A stretch of 64,000 nucleotides of DNA from Stachybotrys elegans (Eukaryota > Ascomycota > Sordariomycetes > Hypocreales > Stachybotryaceae). The notes beneath the pieces are model-generated. The model did not search any database. It saw only the letters and a list, made by a program, of their open reading frames with translations, and had not been told where the DNA came from. The position numbers and the translations under genes are program-made. Positions 22,701-33,000 of this stretch are shown here, piece after piece (positions within the stretch are counted from its first letter, which is position 1; every line of letters starts with the position of its first letter). The stretch is from the NCBI GenBank assembly GCA_020746835.1, contig JAGPNK010000013.1:248001-312000 (forward strand), read 5' to 3'.

Positions 22701-24237
22701 GATGAACGATTCGTTTTTGAAGCCTTCTCTGGAACTTGCCCCTCCTGACCCGGAATTTCTGTCTTTCTCCCCACGAAAGAACTCTGCCAGCACTGGCGGT
22801 ACCAGCTCCAGTCCTTGTTCTTCTGCCACAGACATGTTTGCTGGATCGACTGCCATCATCCCTAGGCCCAACGACCCCCCTGCTGAGGATGAGATCTGGG
22901 ATGAGTACGACGATCTTCTAGATGGCAACACCAAGGTTCGAGTATCGACCAGCTCATCTCATGGCGTACCTTTCCATCTCGAGACGTATCAGTCGCGCCT
23001 GGTTAAAGAGAAACCTATGGAGTCTCCGACCATCATTCCGGATAGTCGCAAGATGTCCACCCATTCCCGGGCCACACAATCGACCTACTACAGCGCCGAC
23101 ATGACGGAGAGAATCCGGGCTGCGTTCCAGCCTCACCCAAGTCCCACGGCGTCTACCTCTGGGCACGATGAGAAGCCACTTCAGACGAGACGCAGCCAAA
23201 GCCTCGATATCGACCGCAAGACTGTCGAAGAGCCTAAGCGTACCAGCGGTTCGTCAGTCAAGACAAGCACCTCGAGCTGCAGCTCCTGCTCTTCTGAGGA
23301 TGACTCGCCTCTTGCACAGGTTAACCTCCGGGTTGGATCGATGACCGTCAGCAAGTGGCTCACTTTCGGACACGTCCTCTTCAGTGAGGTTCGCAACGAT
23401 CTCATTCCGGTGGAGGGATCACTCAAGAGGCATTCTATCCTTGTCATCGATGGCCTTGGCAACGATGATTGGTCTTTCTATGCCGCCGAGACTTACCCTG
23501 CTGCTACCTTCTTCAACCTATCTCCCCGGGCACCTCTTCCCGATGACCTTCAAACCTCGGCATCGAGCTTCCCGCTCAGCCCGCCGAACCACCATCAGAT
23601 TCAGTACGTCTCACACCTGGAGAAGTTTCCATTCGCACCTCAGAGCTTCACCTGCGTTGTCTATCGCTTCCCTGTCGCGGCACCTGAGTCGTATTACCGC
23701 AATATTCTGACGGAGGCCCGGCGAGTCCTCAAGGCGGGCGGATACCTTGAGCTCTCCATTCTCGATGTTGACCTGAACAACATGGGGAATCGAGGACGCC
23801 GCACCATCCGCCGCCTGAAGGAGCGTATCCACGAAGAGACACCTGACACCAGTCTGGCATCCACCGCCGACCTCATTATCCGCCTGCTTGGCAAGGTCGG
23901 CTTCTCCAACATCAAAGCTGCTCGCGTTGGCGTCCCCGTCGCCACCGCCGTCAACGGCAAGGAAAATGCAAAAGTGACCGAAGCCAAGAAGAGGGATCAG
24001 CGCAGCTTGGCAGACATGATGAATGAGAACGGTCCGGTGGCCGACGAGAACATCACCAAGATGGTCTCGCGCGTGGGACGTTGGTGGTACACGCGCTGCT
24101 ACGAGAGCGCTGCTGGCTCCTCCCAACGAAGCATATGGAACGACAAGGCCCTCCTTCGTGAGTGTGAGGAACTCGGCACGAGTCTCAAGTTGATGGTTTG
24201 CTGTGCGCGCGCGCCGGAGCGAATCACGAGTGTATAA
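19768..24237 (+). CDS. Large disordered protein with C-terminal degenerate SAM-methyltransferase-like domain (1489 aa)
   Basis: One uninterrupted frame from an ATG in an ACAACATGT context. Residues 1 to about 1180 are Ser/Pro/Arg-rich and predicted disordered, with many SP/TP and RxxS sites and a basic island KLTKRTRSPRRWNLFGR followed by KRVAFYAMVDSSDPEDGE (about 755-815; RVAF fits the RVxF phosphatase-docking pattern). From about residue 1188 (VGSMTVSKWLTFGHVLFS) a folded domain follows: SILVIDGLGNDDWSFYAAE at the motif I position, FTCVVYRFPVAAPESYYRNIL, ARRVLKAGGYLELSILDVDL and a C-terminal WWYTRCYESA region. The post-motif block is methyltransferase-like, but motif I lacks the GxGxG loop, so catalysis is doubtful. 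Large Ser-rich proteins with this tail occur across filamentous ascomycetes; a scaffold or signalling role is my inference. Confidence 0.88.
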   Translation: MSSPRTGFGYGLPMRPDEGLRPKKARDPTSPSFVPAPRPGSRKPRSTSNSSETRPQATSKLRPPSRVLQNSPASPPPNQPLPQLKHRPARSAGSSTTTGSKSSFSHSQAGSASSSSSRSHETSLLPAHNVLRRKSPSVSHESKAPRQSSTRTDSSSSIPRSAGHIEPALGIQFDRVLTASPAEIQVAEVVEMQKPQLQTPYIYPELDRYRDYQVPVYVSDGRSIDVPFRLATHDLPPPTPVSVLYSGASSQMSAVSGSPSTRFSGSPGPGPYSRDTTPTSISSQSPGLIAPSRFTARGRQNSPAQTRPPVTKRRGGSFSNEFDASPLDPQGLAAVRESLTSSSSNSTVRDATNNKKHAKKLTPPAPSPPPRKSSQRSADTELSPRQIRPQLPYSSTARSPSPSKISGSSRLQQPSPSPVGSAPQRPSRDGAPDLHSQLSGFVPIVHSNLSTTSLPGERRGSEPVERPRPLGQSNLPPKNASTSHLPISRDTASPSKNLKINTDLHPRGSLEKPTVTRTPSPNVSATSTGRFPFFRRRKTAPEDVTAEKKEKDRVVRKGPAAGTGHEGYGRVGAIRRRSGSISQLTRGAPNASSQENQSPSDPFLAERLNPVVIAGGEIVDNRNPGSELSRTESNQSIPYGRPSIGSRMGSETSMSSMPGARTMQWQTSNPRASYAKPAARRPSDSSDSEGVTMKSTLAFRRSVQRSRSSPDDPLRLPRPIDTSGATSSPMTSFDTSVMSDDSIAEHRYVPNPHPQPKKLTKRTRSPRRWNLFGRSQNSADSKKKNEKAKPVAPAPPVEQKRVAFYAMVDSSDPEDGEILDIQEVLRNADVYMPSTMDRTPVLDSGEFQVPDLAPLATDLVPEPLSPLRPNRSLDIEGKTLAVPGTQSDADDSASGRPSRLAQVGRIPKVISNRPVPGSPMSFSRPFRASVQLPNNGQVPNVLPSPQEPEPAAQDKKAGKSPSPVVNHVSEGSTAESGTMNDSFLKPSLELAPPDPEFLSFSPRKNSASTGGTSSSPCSSATDMFAGSTAIIPRPNDPPAEDEIWDEYDDLLDGNTKVRVSTSSSHGVPFHLETYQSRLVKEKPMESPTIIPDSRKMSTHSRATQSTYYSADMTERIRAAFQPHPSPTASTSGHDEKPLQTRRSQSLDIDRKTVEEPKRTSGSSVKTSTSSCSSCSSEDDSPLAQVNLRVGSMTVSKWLTFGHVLFSEVRNDLIPVEGSLKRHSILVIDGLGNDDWSFYAAETYPAATFFNLSPRAPLPDDLQTSASSFPLSPPNHHQIQYVSHLEKFPFAPQSFTCVVYRFPVAAPESYYRNILTEARRVLKAGGYLELSILDVDLNNMGNRGRRTIRRLKERIHEETPDTSLASTADLIIRLLGKVGFSNIKAARVGVPVATAVNGKENAKVTEAKKRDQRSLADMMNENGPVADENITKMVSRVGRWWYTRCYESAAGSSQRSIWNDKALLRECEELGTSLKLMVCCARAPERITSV

Positions 24238-25118
24238 TTCCCTTTGCATCTCAACCCCTACACCTTCTACACCTGCCCTTACACAACTCTCCTAAACACA
24301 GTTTTTTACATGAACAAACGACCAAAGACTATAGGCGCAAGCCTCGCAGCTACATAGCATCGGCATTTTCTTACATTCTATACTCGGTATAAGAGTCGAA
24401 GGTTCGACACAACGGCAACACCACTCACCTGTTTTATGCCTACAATGCATCGTGGACGAGTCTGAACAGGGCTGGTCGCGATGCAAGGAGTTTGGGTTAT
24501 ACTCGCAAAGTATAATGTCACGGGCCCACGCCCGGTCTTATTTCTTATTTCCATTTCTCTTCTCTTCTCATTCATACTTCTTGTTTTTAGCCATCTTTTC
24601 TTCATTTCATTTCATCTCGGAGCGGGACACGGGAACGATCAATCACTGGATGCATTGGTATTATATACGAGGCCTTACTGAGGATCATGGACGGAACTAT
24701 TGGTAATGGAGAAAGCCTTTGCTGGCCAGGGCACTCCTTGTTCATTCTGCCGAGACTCTTCACGGTCTGTTTGGAGAGCCAAGTCAGAGAAGGAGTGCAA
24801 GGAAGAGGAGGAAACACGTTCACGCCGCCGTCTGATTTTCAGGGCGGCTTTGGGATGATGATATGACGGGTCATGGAAAACAAATAATTTGTGCATGTGC
24901 ATAGAGATACCCCGATCTTTATGGATCGCGAGAATGACTAGCAAGCGAATTTGACTTCTTCACCCACGGTATGCCCGACTTGAACGATGTGATCTTCCTT
25001 ATGACAGGCCAACTGCTGTTATAAGTCTTGAGCCCTAAAACACATTTCACTTCTATCATACACATCCAATAATACAGGTAAACATGGCCTTAGTTGTACA
25101 AATCCAAACAAGACGGAC
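24238..25118. other. Convergent intergenic region (two 3' ends)
   Basis: The plus-strand 1489-residue gene and the minus-strand tRNA methyltransferase gene both end into this interval. No coding region is supported; T-rich and AT-rich stretches near 24540-24620 suit 3' processing. Confidence 0.6.
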
Positions 25119-26517
25119 CTATTGAGTCTTGTTTTCGACGGAATCTGGCGTCTCAGGGGTATCTTCCAGAACTTCCACCTCGCTGCCGGCATCGACACTG
25201 GTGGCATCCTGATCGGAAGCAGTGCTGGCCTCGCTATCGGCATCAACATCCATGTCTTGCATCCGACGGAAGACAGCGACAAAGCCGCCGCCAGCGATGC
25301 GATCGCCGACCTTGGGTCGCATCCTCTGCACAACCTTGGTCGAACCATCTTCATTCTCAACCAGCGACGTGCCGACACTCCACTCCTTGCCACCGCTGCC
25401 GTCGAACTCACCACCGCTGAATGTCGAGTTGGGAAGCTCAATGACCCTCAGGATGGTCATGCGCATGCCCGTGGTCCTGCGCCAGTTGTCGAACTCGGCG
25501 ACCTGGCTTATGCTCGGGCAGAAGAGCAAGATCGTGGCATTGCGGTGCAGGGCGCGCACCACAGGCTCGGCGAACTGCTCGGCTGAAGGAAGGTCGAGAA
25601 TCGCGCGGGAGAGGAATGGCTTGCCGCCGTTCTGCTCCATGCGCGCCTCGATGAACTCGCTAATGGAACCCTGGTGGAAATCGATATTGGCGAGGTACAG
25701 AGCGCGGCTGAAGTTGCGGACCACCTTGTAGGCGTTGTTGGAGTGCGAGGTCTTGCGGTCGATGGTGTGGAGGATGGCGCGCCGTTGTCTGCGGTAGTTT
25801 TCGAATTCGACGGCCTGCTCTGGCTCCAAGTCGGGTTGTAGTAGCGTTGATGAACGCCGCGTGCGACTGGTGGCGCAGAGCGCCTCTCGCAGGCTCGGAG
25901 GAAGGGCTGGGTTAGCGGCGTGGATGGCGCGGGAGATGTGCATGGTAAGGCTGCCCATTCCGGTGCCGGCTTCGAAGATCTCAAACGGTTCGGTGTCGTC
26001 GAGGGCTCCGTCTTCGCCTGGGCGCGACAGGTTGATGTCCATCAAAGAGACCATGGTGTTGCAATCGTGGGGGTAGATCTGGGGACAGGGAATTGTCAGC
26101 GCAATGTGTTCTTGCATCGTTGTGGCTCTGTATCGCGTACGGGAGTTGCCAGACGCTCCGAGTTGGTGATGTAGCCGGACAGCGTGGGCTCTTGGAGCAT
26201 GACATCGCGACCGGCTGAGTCCTTGACGACGTCGAGGAATCGTTTCCCAATGATTTCCGAGGCAGCTATGCGGGCACCATATCCAACCTTCACAGAGTCG
26301 CCATGGCGGAGGGGCTTAGTCAAGCTCCATTTCTTGTTCTTGTGGACACTCTGGGTGACGAAGATGCTCTCGTGCTCTAAGCAAGCAGTCAGCGGGAGGG
26401 TATGGCATGGAAGGTGAGCAATGTACCCTGAATAGTGCGGTTGGATGAGAGGAAGCGCTTGCTGCATGCGGCCCGGGCGCGTAGCCTCAGCGACTGTAAG
26501 CAGGATGTGGTAGCCAT
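25119..26517 (-). CDS. Trm61-type tRNA (adenine-58-N1) methyltransferase, probably mitochondrial (428 aa)
   Basis: Exons 26517-26427, 26376-26141 and 26078-25119 (1287 nt, phases 1 and 0 checked). The N-terminus MATTSCLQSLRLRARAACSK is basic, Ser/Ala-rich and free of acidic residues, like a mitochondrial presequence. The body carries SVKVGYGARI and FLDVVKDSAGRDVMLQEPT, typical of the small N-terminal domain of this family, then motif I FEIFEAGTGMGSLTMHIS (about residues 140-157), where EAGTGxGSL is the Trm61/TrmI signature, and ILDLPSAEQF at the catalytic-pocket motif IV position. An insert of about 60 residues (RRSSTLLQ..TIDRKTSH) lies between motifs I and IV, and the acidic C-terminal tail is dispensable-looking. 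The family makes m1A58 in the tRNA T-loop. I infer the organelle from the presequence; the cytosolic Trm61 partner of Trm6 is the alternative. Confidence 0.88.
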
Positions 26518-27462
26518 GGCGATAGTCAGGTGCGTAAAGTTCAGGGTCTTTGGTGTTTTGGATGCAAAAGCTCGATCTCTCATACTTCCTTATCGATAAG
26601 ATTTTGCTTATCATCCACCTAGATGGTAGCTGCTACTAATCCATGGCAACCAAATTGGAACTCACCAGCTAGGGAATCGACGTGATTGTAGTCTGACTAT
26701 ACTTTTGTCTACCGATCGGTTCAATAGTACTATTAATTCTAGACATCAATCGTTGGTTGATACCTGGGCTGAGGGCACGTCTGTAAGAGGCGAGCCACTA
26801 ACAAGAGGCTGAGGTAGCTTGGTAGTTCTACTTCAATGCGCCTTCCTGACTTGGGCAGGCCTAGCGTTGCCTCACTTTCCGTCTCCTCATCCCCGCCATC
26901 TCCCAAGATGCCAAAACCTCACATCGTCATTTCAGCATACCAGCATACCCCGTATATCGTTCGTTGCCTTCTCCTGCTCCCCAGTTGACTGTACGTCCCT
27001 TCGTCGCTCATTGGTGCCGTTTCTCTATCGGCCATCCTGACGCCTCCTCCCAAGTTGCACCTTGCTCCAATAATGTTACAGAGAGACAGAAACACCAAAA
27101 AGGAGCACCCATCCGACGTCGACAGCTCCCAACGCCAGTCCAGTGCATACTGTCGAATGCTATAGCCAAAAAAAAAACACAAAAACACACAAAAGAAAAG
27201 GGACTGTAGTCCAGGTTCTGGGCCGAGATCGGCCAGGGGGATATCAGAGAAATCGGAGACCCGCGTGCCAAACTCCAGGCTGTCGAGGACGAGCTTCAGA
27301 GCAACAATGTCCACTTTCCTCTGTTCGAAAACGATATTGTTCGAGGTAACGGTGAATGCTCCAAGCGGTCTATATTCTCACTCCGCCCCGCACTTCCTTC
27401 TTTATTTCTTCATTTCTTTTCTTATCCCCGGAGTAATGGGAGGCTTGGTGCACCGGAGGTGT
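26518..27462. other. Intergenic region with a protein-like open frame
   Basis: Lies between the start of the tRNA methyltransferase gene and the stop of the first Clr5 gene. No complete gene can be drawn, but 27210-27345 on the plus strand reads as a coherent exon-like segment (listed separately). Confidence 0.5.
27210..27345 (+). pseudogene. Exon-like fragment, gene remnant or unannotated exon
   Basis: Directly after an acceptor-like TGTAG at 27209 a frame without ATG opens (SRFWAEIGQGDIREIGDPRA, then a run ending FENDIVR) with G/C-rich third positions, ending at a donor-like G|GTAACG at 27346. The frame stays open to 27545 but becomes low-complexity after the donor. I do not recognise the family. 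No partner exon with an ATG could be found on either side, so it may be a relic of a lost gene. The opposite strand also has an open, protein-like frame here, so strand is uncertain. Confidence 0.3.
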
Positions 27463-30040
27463 CTAAATGTAGCCGCCTCCCCATCTTGACGACATCTGAT
27501 CCATCGCGGCAGCCCAAGCGTCCTGGGGATCAGGTTCATGGTCAATGATGTGAGGGTCTTCCTCAAAGTATACATGAACTTTGGCGCCGACATACTTCTC
27601 TATCATGACAGACAGGAAATCATACCGGCGCCGGCATCGCTTGGTCCATGGGTCAAGCCTGAGAGGGCTGTGATAGCAATAGACATCAGGCCGCGGGTCT
27701 CGTACAACATGCAAGAGCCCAAGGGACTTGAAGATGTTGTATATTTCGTGCGCGATCTGCTTCATAGCATCCGATTCGGGGCTTATCGAATACAGCAGTT
27801 GCGCGATAGAATATCGAACCACCATGGCGTCGACAGTTTGCGAGCCTTGTTCTTGCTCCACTTGCCTCAAGACAATACGAAGCTCGGGCACCAACTTATC
27901 CAGGCGTTCTGGGTCGAGGTGGCTGTAGAACATGGCCATGTCGATCCAAAGTCGAGCCACGTAAGGGTGGCGACGCCCGTATATCGCCTCAAGCTCCTCG
28001 GCAATAGTCGGGATGCTTGCCCACAACAGGTCGGAAAGGGTTGCGGCACCGTGTTTCTGCTGTACTTCGTACAAACAGGTGAAAATCTGGCGCAAAGGAT
28101 GAGATCGGTCGAGATTGGTTGTCGAGTACGCTGCAAGATATTTGCACAGCGCGGTCATCAACCCGACGTCTCGGTGTACCATGCCAAGAAGAAGTTCAGT
28201 TATGCCTGGCGGTGATAGGGTTTTGAGGTCCATCTCGAGCTGCTTGAAAGCTCTCATAAGGAAGACACCACCCTGGTCCGTATCCCGCGCTTCAAAGTAA
28301 AAGTTGGCCTCCAGCAGCAGGTCGCTGGAAATGGCTCCCCAGACCATGTTTGAGGCCCAGCTGATTTGAGTATCGGTTTCGATCTCAAACTGTCGGCAAT
28401 GCAGAAAGGCCTTTCTAATGTTGCCCACCACAAGCTCTTGGGCGCGGATCAGATCTGGAGACCGTAGGTAATCCGGAGCCGGTGGTGGCGTCGGGGTTCG
28501 ACATCGGACGTGTGATGGAAGGTCAGCGGGAAGCTCAAAGTCGACCAAATCATATTCCGTCACTCCTTTCCGCTTGAGATATGTCCCCAGGTTGACGACT
28601 CTGCCGTTGCGCACAAATTCAGACACTTTGCCTTCAGCATCGCGCTGAAATTTCATTGACAGCAGGCGCTTGACCTCGTCCTCGGTATTGTTCTTGACAA
28701 ACCCCCACTGGGAAAACCTCGTCTTGTACATTTTCGGTGTTGCCTGGAAATTGTATTTTTCAGCCATGATGGACATGACCTCTTTCAGGGGTTTTCTCTC
28801 CTCCAGATACAGGGATCGGATCGTCGTCTTGAACTGTTCCCATGCTTCAGCAGGGACTTGCTCTCGAGAAGCTCGGCTAGCCGCCGGAGTGCGAAGTGAT
28901 GACGGCGTTAACTGTAAAGACCTCAAATTAGCGGGATGGGACATGCTACAGAACTGTCTCACTCACGTTTGTGGCAGTCAAAGGGGATGAGACTTGAACC
29001 AGTTCATCGGGCTCTCGCTTGAGACCGGGCTCGGGTTTGGGCGATGTCGGCAGTGGTGGTGGCACTTTGGGCTTAGGAGGTTTTGCAGCAGCCTTTGCCT
29101 TGCCTTTGGCTGTTGGGTTCAGTTCAAGGATGAACTGGCTACCGGCATTCATGACGGGTTTGGGCGTGGAGGGAACGGGAGGTTTAAAGAAGTTGCCAGA
29201 AGACGCGGGTGGGTTGGAGTTGTTGAATTGATGCTGAGGTGGTGGCGGCACTTCCTTCTGTGTTATTGCTGCTGGAGGTCGCCAAATCTGAAACCCTGGA
29301 GTTCCTACGCCCGGCATACTTTGAGCTGGTGATGCGACAACCGGACTTGCAACCATGGGGCTATTCATCCGGTTGCCAGACATGAAATCATCCAAGCTAC
29401 CAAACTGGGTGGTCGAAGGACCTCCGATGGGACTCGATACTCGAGAGCCATCGTGAAAGCTTCCAAAGTTCATGGCAGGAGGGCTGGTAGCGATTGGACT
29501 GCCCACGCGGGATTGGAAGTCAAAAGAGCCGTACTGGGATTCTATGGGACTTGCCCCTCGGTCCATATCGGAAGTGTTGAAGCTTCCAAACTGCATGGTC
29601 TGCGGCGTGCTCGTGGCAATATTGTGCATTTGCATGTGATGCTGTTGTTGGTTCGGATGATGTTGCTGCACGGGGATCGGCCTGGGAGGGAGTGGAGGAA
29701 CGAAAGATTTGTTCTCGAAATGCGCTACGAGGCGGCCGACACCAAGTCCGGGCGAAGTGTCTGGGTCGTGAAGCTGGATATCATGACCTGATGGCCCTCC
29801 AGCATGCTGATACTGGGTGTGCATATCGGGGACAGGCGTCCAGTCCATGCTGCCGCCGCCGTCGTCGGTGGCACCGGTGAAGGATCGTCCGGGCTGGTGG
29901 TGGGACATGTGCTGCGCGGGGCGCATCGACGAGGACGAAGCCGACGAGTTGGGCCACAGCTGGTGGCCAAAGGCGGCGAAGGGATCATGGTCGTCATTGT
30001 ACTGAGGAGCGCGGGACTGGCCCTCGGAGTGGTTAAACAT
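27463..30040 (-). CDS. Clr5-domain protein with long FGSF-repeat N-terminus (840 aa)
   Basis: Exons 30040-28967 and 28911-27463 (2523 nt; phase-0 intron with GTGAGT donor and TTTACAG acceptor). Residues 1 to about 360 are disordered and rich in Gln, Ser, Pro and His, with four spaced (Q/N)FGS(F/L) motifs and repeated SP(I/M) words. After the junction comes a Clr5 domain: VPAEAWEQFKTTIRSLYLEE, KEVMSIMAEKYNFQATPKMYKTRFSQWGF (about residues 375-430). A linker with VRCRTPTPPPAP follows, then a long helical region with AELEAIYGRRHPYVARLW typical of the family's TPR-like tail. Clr5 was named for a fission-yeast silencing factor; most mould members are uncharacterised and are assumed nuclear DNA-binding regulators. 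A second member lies about 12 kb away on the same strand. Confidence 0.88.
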
Positions 30041-33000
30041 GACGCCGCTGTGCCGAGCTGACTGAGCTGAGGCGCCCGGTCCGCTGGCTGGAGGTCGGTC
30101 GATGTCAGACCCGGGCGAGTCGAAAGCCTCGACGAAGTAACGTCAGTTCGCGAGGATTCATCACTCGTCCACAAATGGCGAGGGCGAAAGGCTGAAGTCA
30201 AGTGGAGGGAATACTGGATGCAACGGCGGTCAGGTGGGCAGCAGCGCCCATGATCGGCCAGTATAAAGGAAAGAAGAAGAAGAGCGGCGCGGCGCTACAG
30301 CACGGAACGAACGCACAGCACAGCACAGAGCCCAGAGCACAGGGCTGCGACTGGCATGGATTGGAGTGGTAGCGGACGACAACGGGGGGGGGGGGGGGGT
30401 CTCTCTCTCGCGCGACGGATATCGTTATCGGTCCCCAGAATCGACGAAAGTGAAAACCGCCTGAGCGGGAGCCCTGATAGGAGGGCGCAGGATGCGAATA
30501 GCGGAACCAGGCGTCTGGCGCTGGGTGCCAAGACCACCTTGTAAGAGTAGCCAGCAAAAGTTCCCTCGCCAAACTTGCCAGGTTGGGAAAGCCCAATATG
30601 GCGGGCCCAGGCCTTCACTCTTCGTGGGGTTTCCCTCACGCCCTTGCGCCAGGCCACCTGGTCTAGCTTGGAGATAAGGGACGAAGCCGCTGGCGGGACT
30701 GCTTGCCGGTGTGTGCTGCGCTGTTAGTTGGTGGCTGGCGGGCAAGGTTGCCTTCAAACACGAAAGCCTGTTGTGAGGTAGGACGGACGCTATCCGATAC
30801 GGTGGCGTACTTGGCGTAGGAAACGTGTGAAGGGAAAAAGCTGGGGTTGTTTTGTCCAGCACGACTACGGAGAGAGACAAGATGATTGCAGAATTGAAGA
30901 GAGGGAGAATGAAGGACAAGCGTACGACTGTTGCTGTCCCCCACTGAGAAGGATGCTCCGACGTTCGGCTAACGAGCGATCAAAAGCAAAGATATGGCCA
31001 TGAGCGAACCATGGAAGAGATAGAGCAAATGTCTTGGGCCAGGAGACAGCAATGAGGGAAAGCAGAGGCAGAGACCATCCAGTAGTGTGGCTGCATGGGC
31101 TGAGCCGGATGGAGATGGTCTTCAGCCGCGGCGAATCAAGACGACGAAGGCGCGCCTAGCTGGGGGAAGAAACACCAAGGCGCCGTGCAGACGACGATGG
31201 CGCCTTCGATTCAGGGGAGGGGGTGCTGGGGAAGGACGAAATTTGCGACCATTCAGCCTGAAAAGAGAAGGTGATTGAATCCGAAGAGCACCGCCCACAC
31301 CAGCTACATGAGCCAATCACGGACGATGCGGTACTATGATGCCACACTCAGAGCATCATGGTACCGTACCTGGAGGGACCATGGCTGGGGACCAGCAGGG
31401 AAGCAGGGACAAGCACGGCAGCGCATGGCAGGCAGACCGGGCAGGGCACGCGCGTGCGTGAGCATCAACCAACCAAGACGGCCCAAGGGAGAGGGACAGC
31501 TGTATGACATATGGGAGGGGGGACACTGGCAGGCGATAACAATGGCCAGCACTGCGTTGAGCATTCCAAAGTTGACACGAAACAGCAAAACCTCGACCGA
31601 CGGCTGCAGGTATTGCCGACAAACCTCGGCCCACGACCAATCTGTCAGCAACATGCATTGTTGGGCCGGCCTGGTGCGCCACCATTTCGCTGGACGGGTC
31701 GAACGAGGACGAGTCTGGGCAGCGCCGCTGCCGTCATTATTCAGCCAATGTTAGGGTTTGATGCCGAGGAGATACTCCGTGCCTCCTCAGCTTGGGGCAT
31801 CTTGCATTGATGCCAGCGAATGACATTGGCTTGGTGTGCACACCCTTATTATGGGAGAGGACAAAGACGGTCTGTGGCCAGACAAGACGAAACAACAATC
31901 GAACTGGGATCCACCACCAGATGCTGTGGCACATCCTCGCCCTCGTCACTTCCTCTGCCGTTGCTTACTAGGGAGGAAACATGCATATATGCATGCGCCG
32001 GCACCAATGCGGTGAATATCTCGAGCCAGTTGCATGCACTTGGGACCCAATCCCACGACTTGATTCGCCTGCCTGTCTAAACGAGCTGAGGCTGATGGCT
32101 TGCAGATGGCCAGCCCTGGGCTGCAGATGACCGTCCCCACAAAGAGGAGCCCGCCATTGGGCCCCTGTCCTTTGCATCACTGTCACTGTCACCGCACCGC
32201 ACCACCATTATTATTAACATCATGCCCTGTTCAACTCATCCTGTACTATTGATGCCACTAAGGCCGTCCTCCTTTACGCGGGCGCGGAGTGCGAGCCTCA
32301 TCCGGGAAGCGAACTATTAAGCTTATTGCTTGTGCTTCGACATCCCAAACTTCCTTCATGGGAAGCAGCAGCAGATACGACGAGGACCAAAGGGCAGCCT
32401 TGGCTTGGCTTCGTGCGTGACTCGAGTAATGCGCAGCTAACCGTCGTATTCCTCGAGCGGGGTGCTGACGGCGACCAACTCCTACCAGCCAGACACCCAG
32501 ACACCGTATCTCGTGTCCAAAGTCACGCTCAAAGGATCATCGTAGTGGCTCGATTCCCCATGATGCCCTGATAAGAGCCCGTCAGTTCTCGTTCTCCCTG
32601 CCCCCCAACAATGACACGACACGAATATCCCATTTCAGATTTCAGGACCCGGTGGCTGCTCCAGCCCGGTGCGGCCGTAATACAGAACCACCCTGCGATC
32701 CATGCCTGGGTACGTGCAGCAGGACTTACGGCTATACCTTCCCCCATGCTGCCCGTGCATCTCTTGGCCATGCCGACACATCTATCAGCTGCGTCGCCTT
32801 ATCGAAATCCGTCCTAGCCTCGCATGTTGAAGGAAGATGGAAACGTTCCGTGCACCGCCAAGGATTCGAATCTCATTCCTTGGGGGAAAAAAGGGTGGCA
32901 ACCGTCGAGGCGCCGTGCCTCATATGTCCCCGGTGCGGCTGCAGAGAGCCATGCCCGTGGGAGAGACAACGCAGCGCGACGGGGGAGCAGTTGCGGGTGG

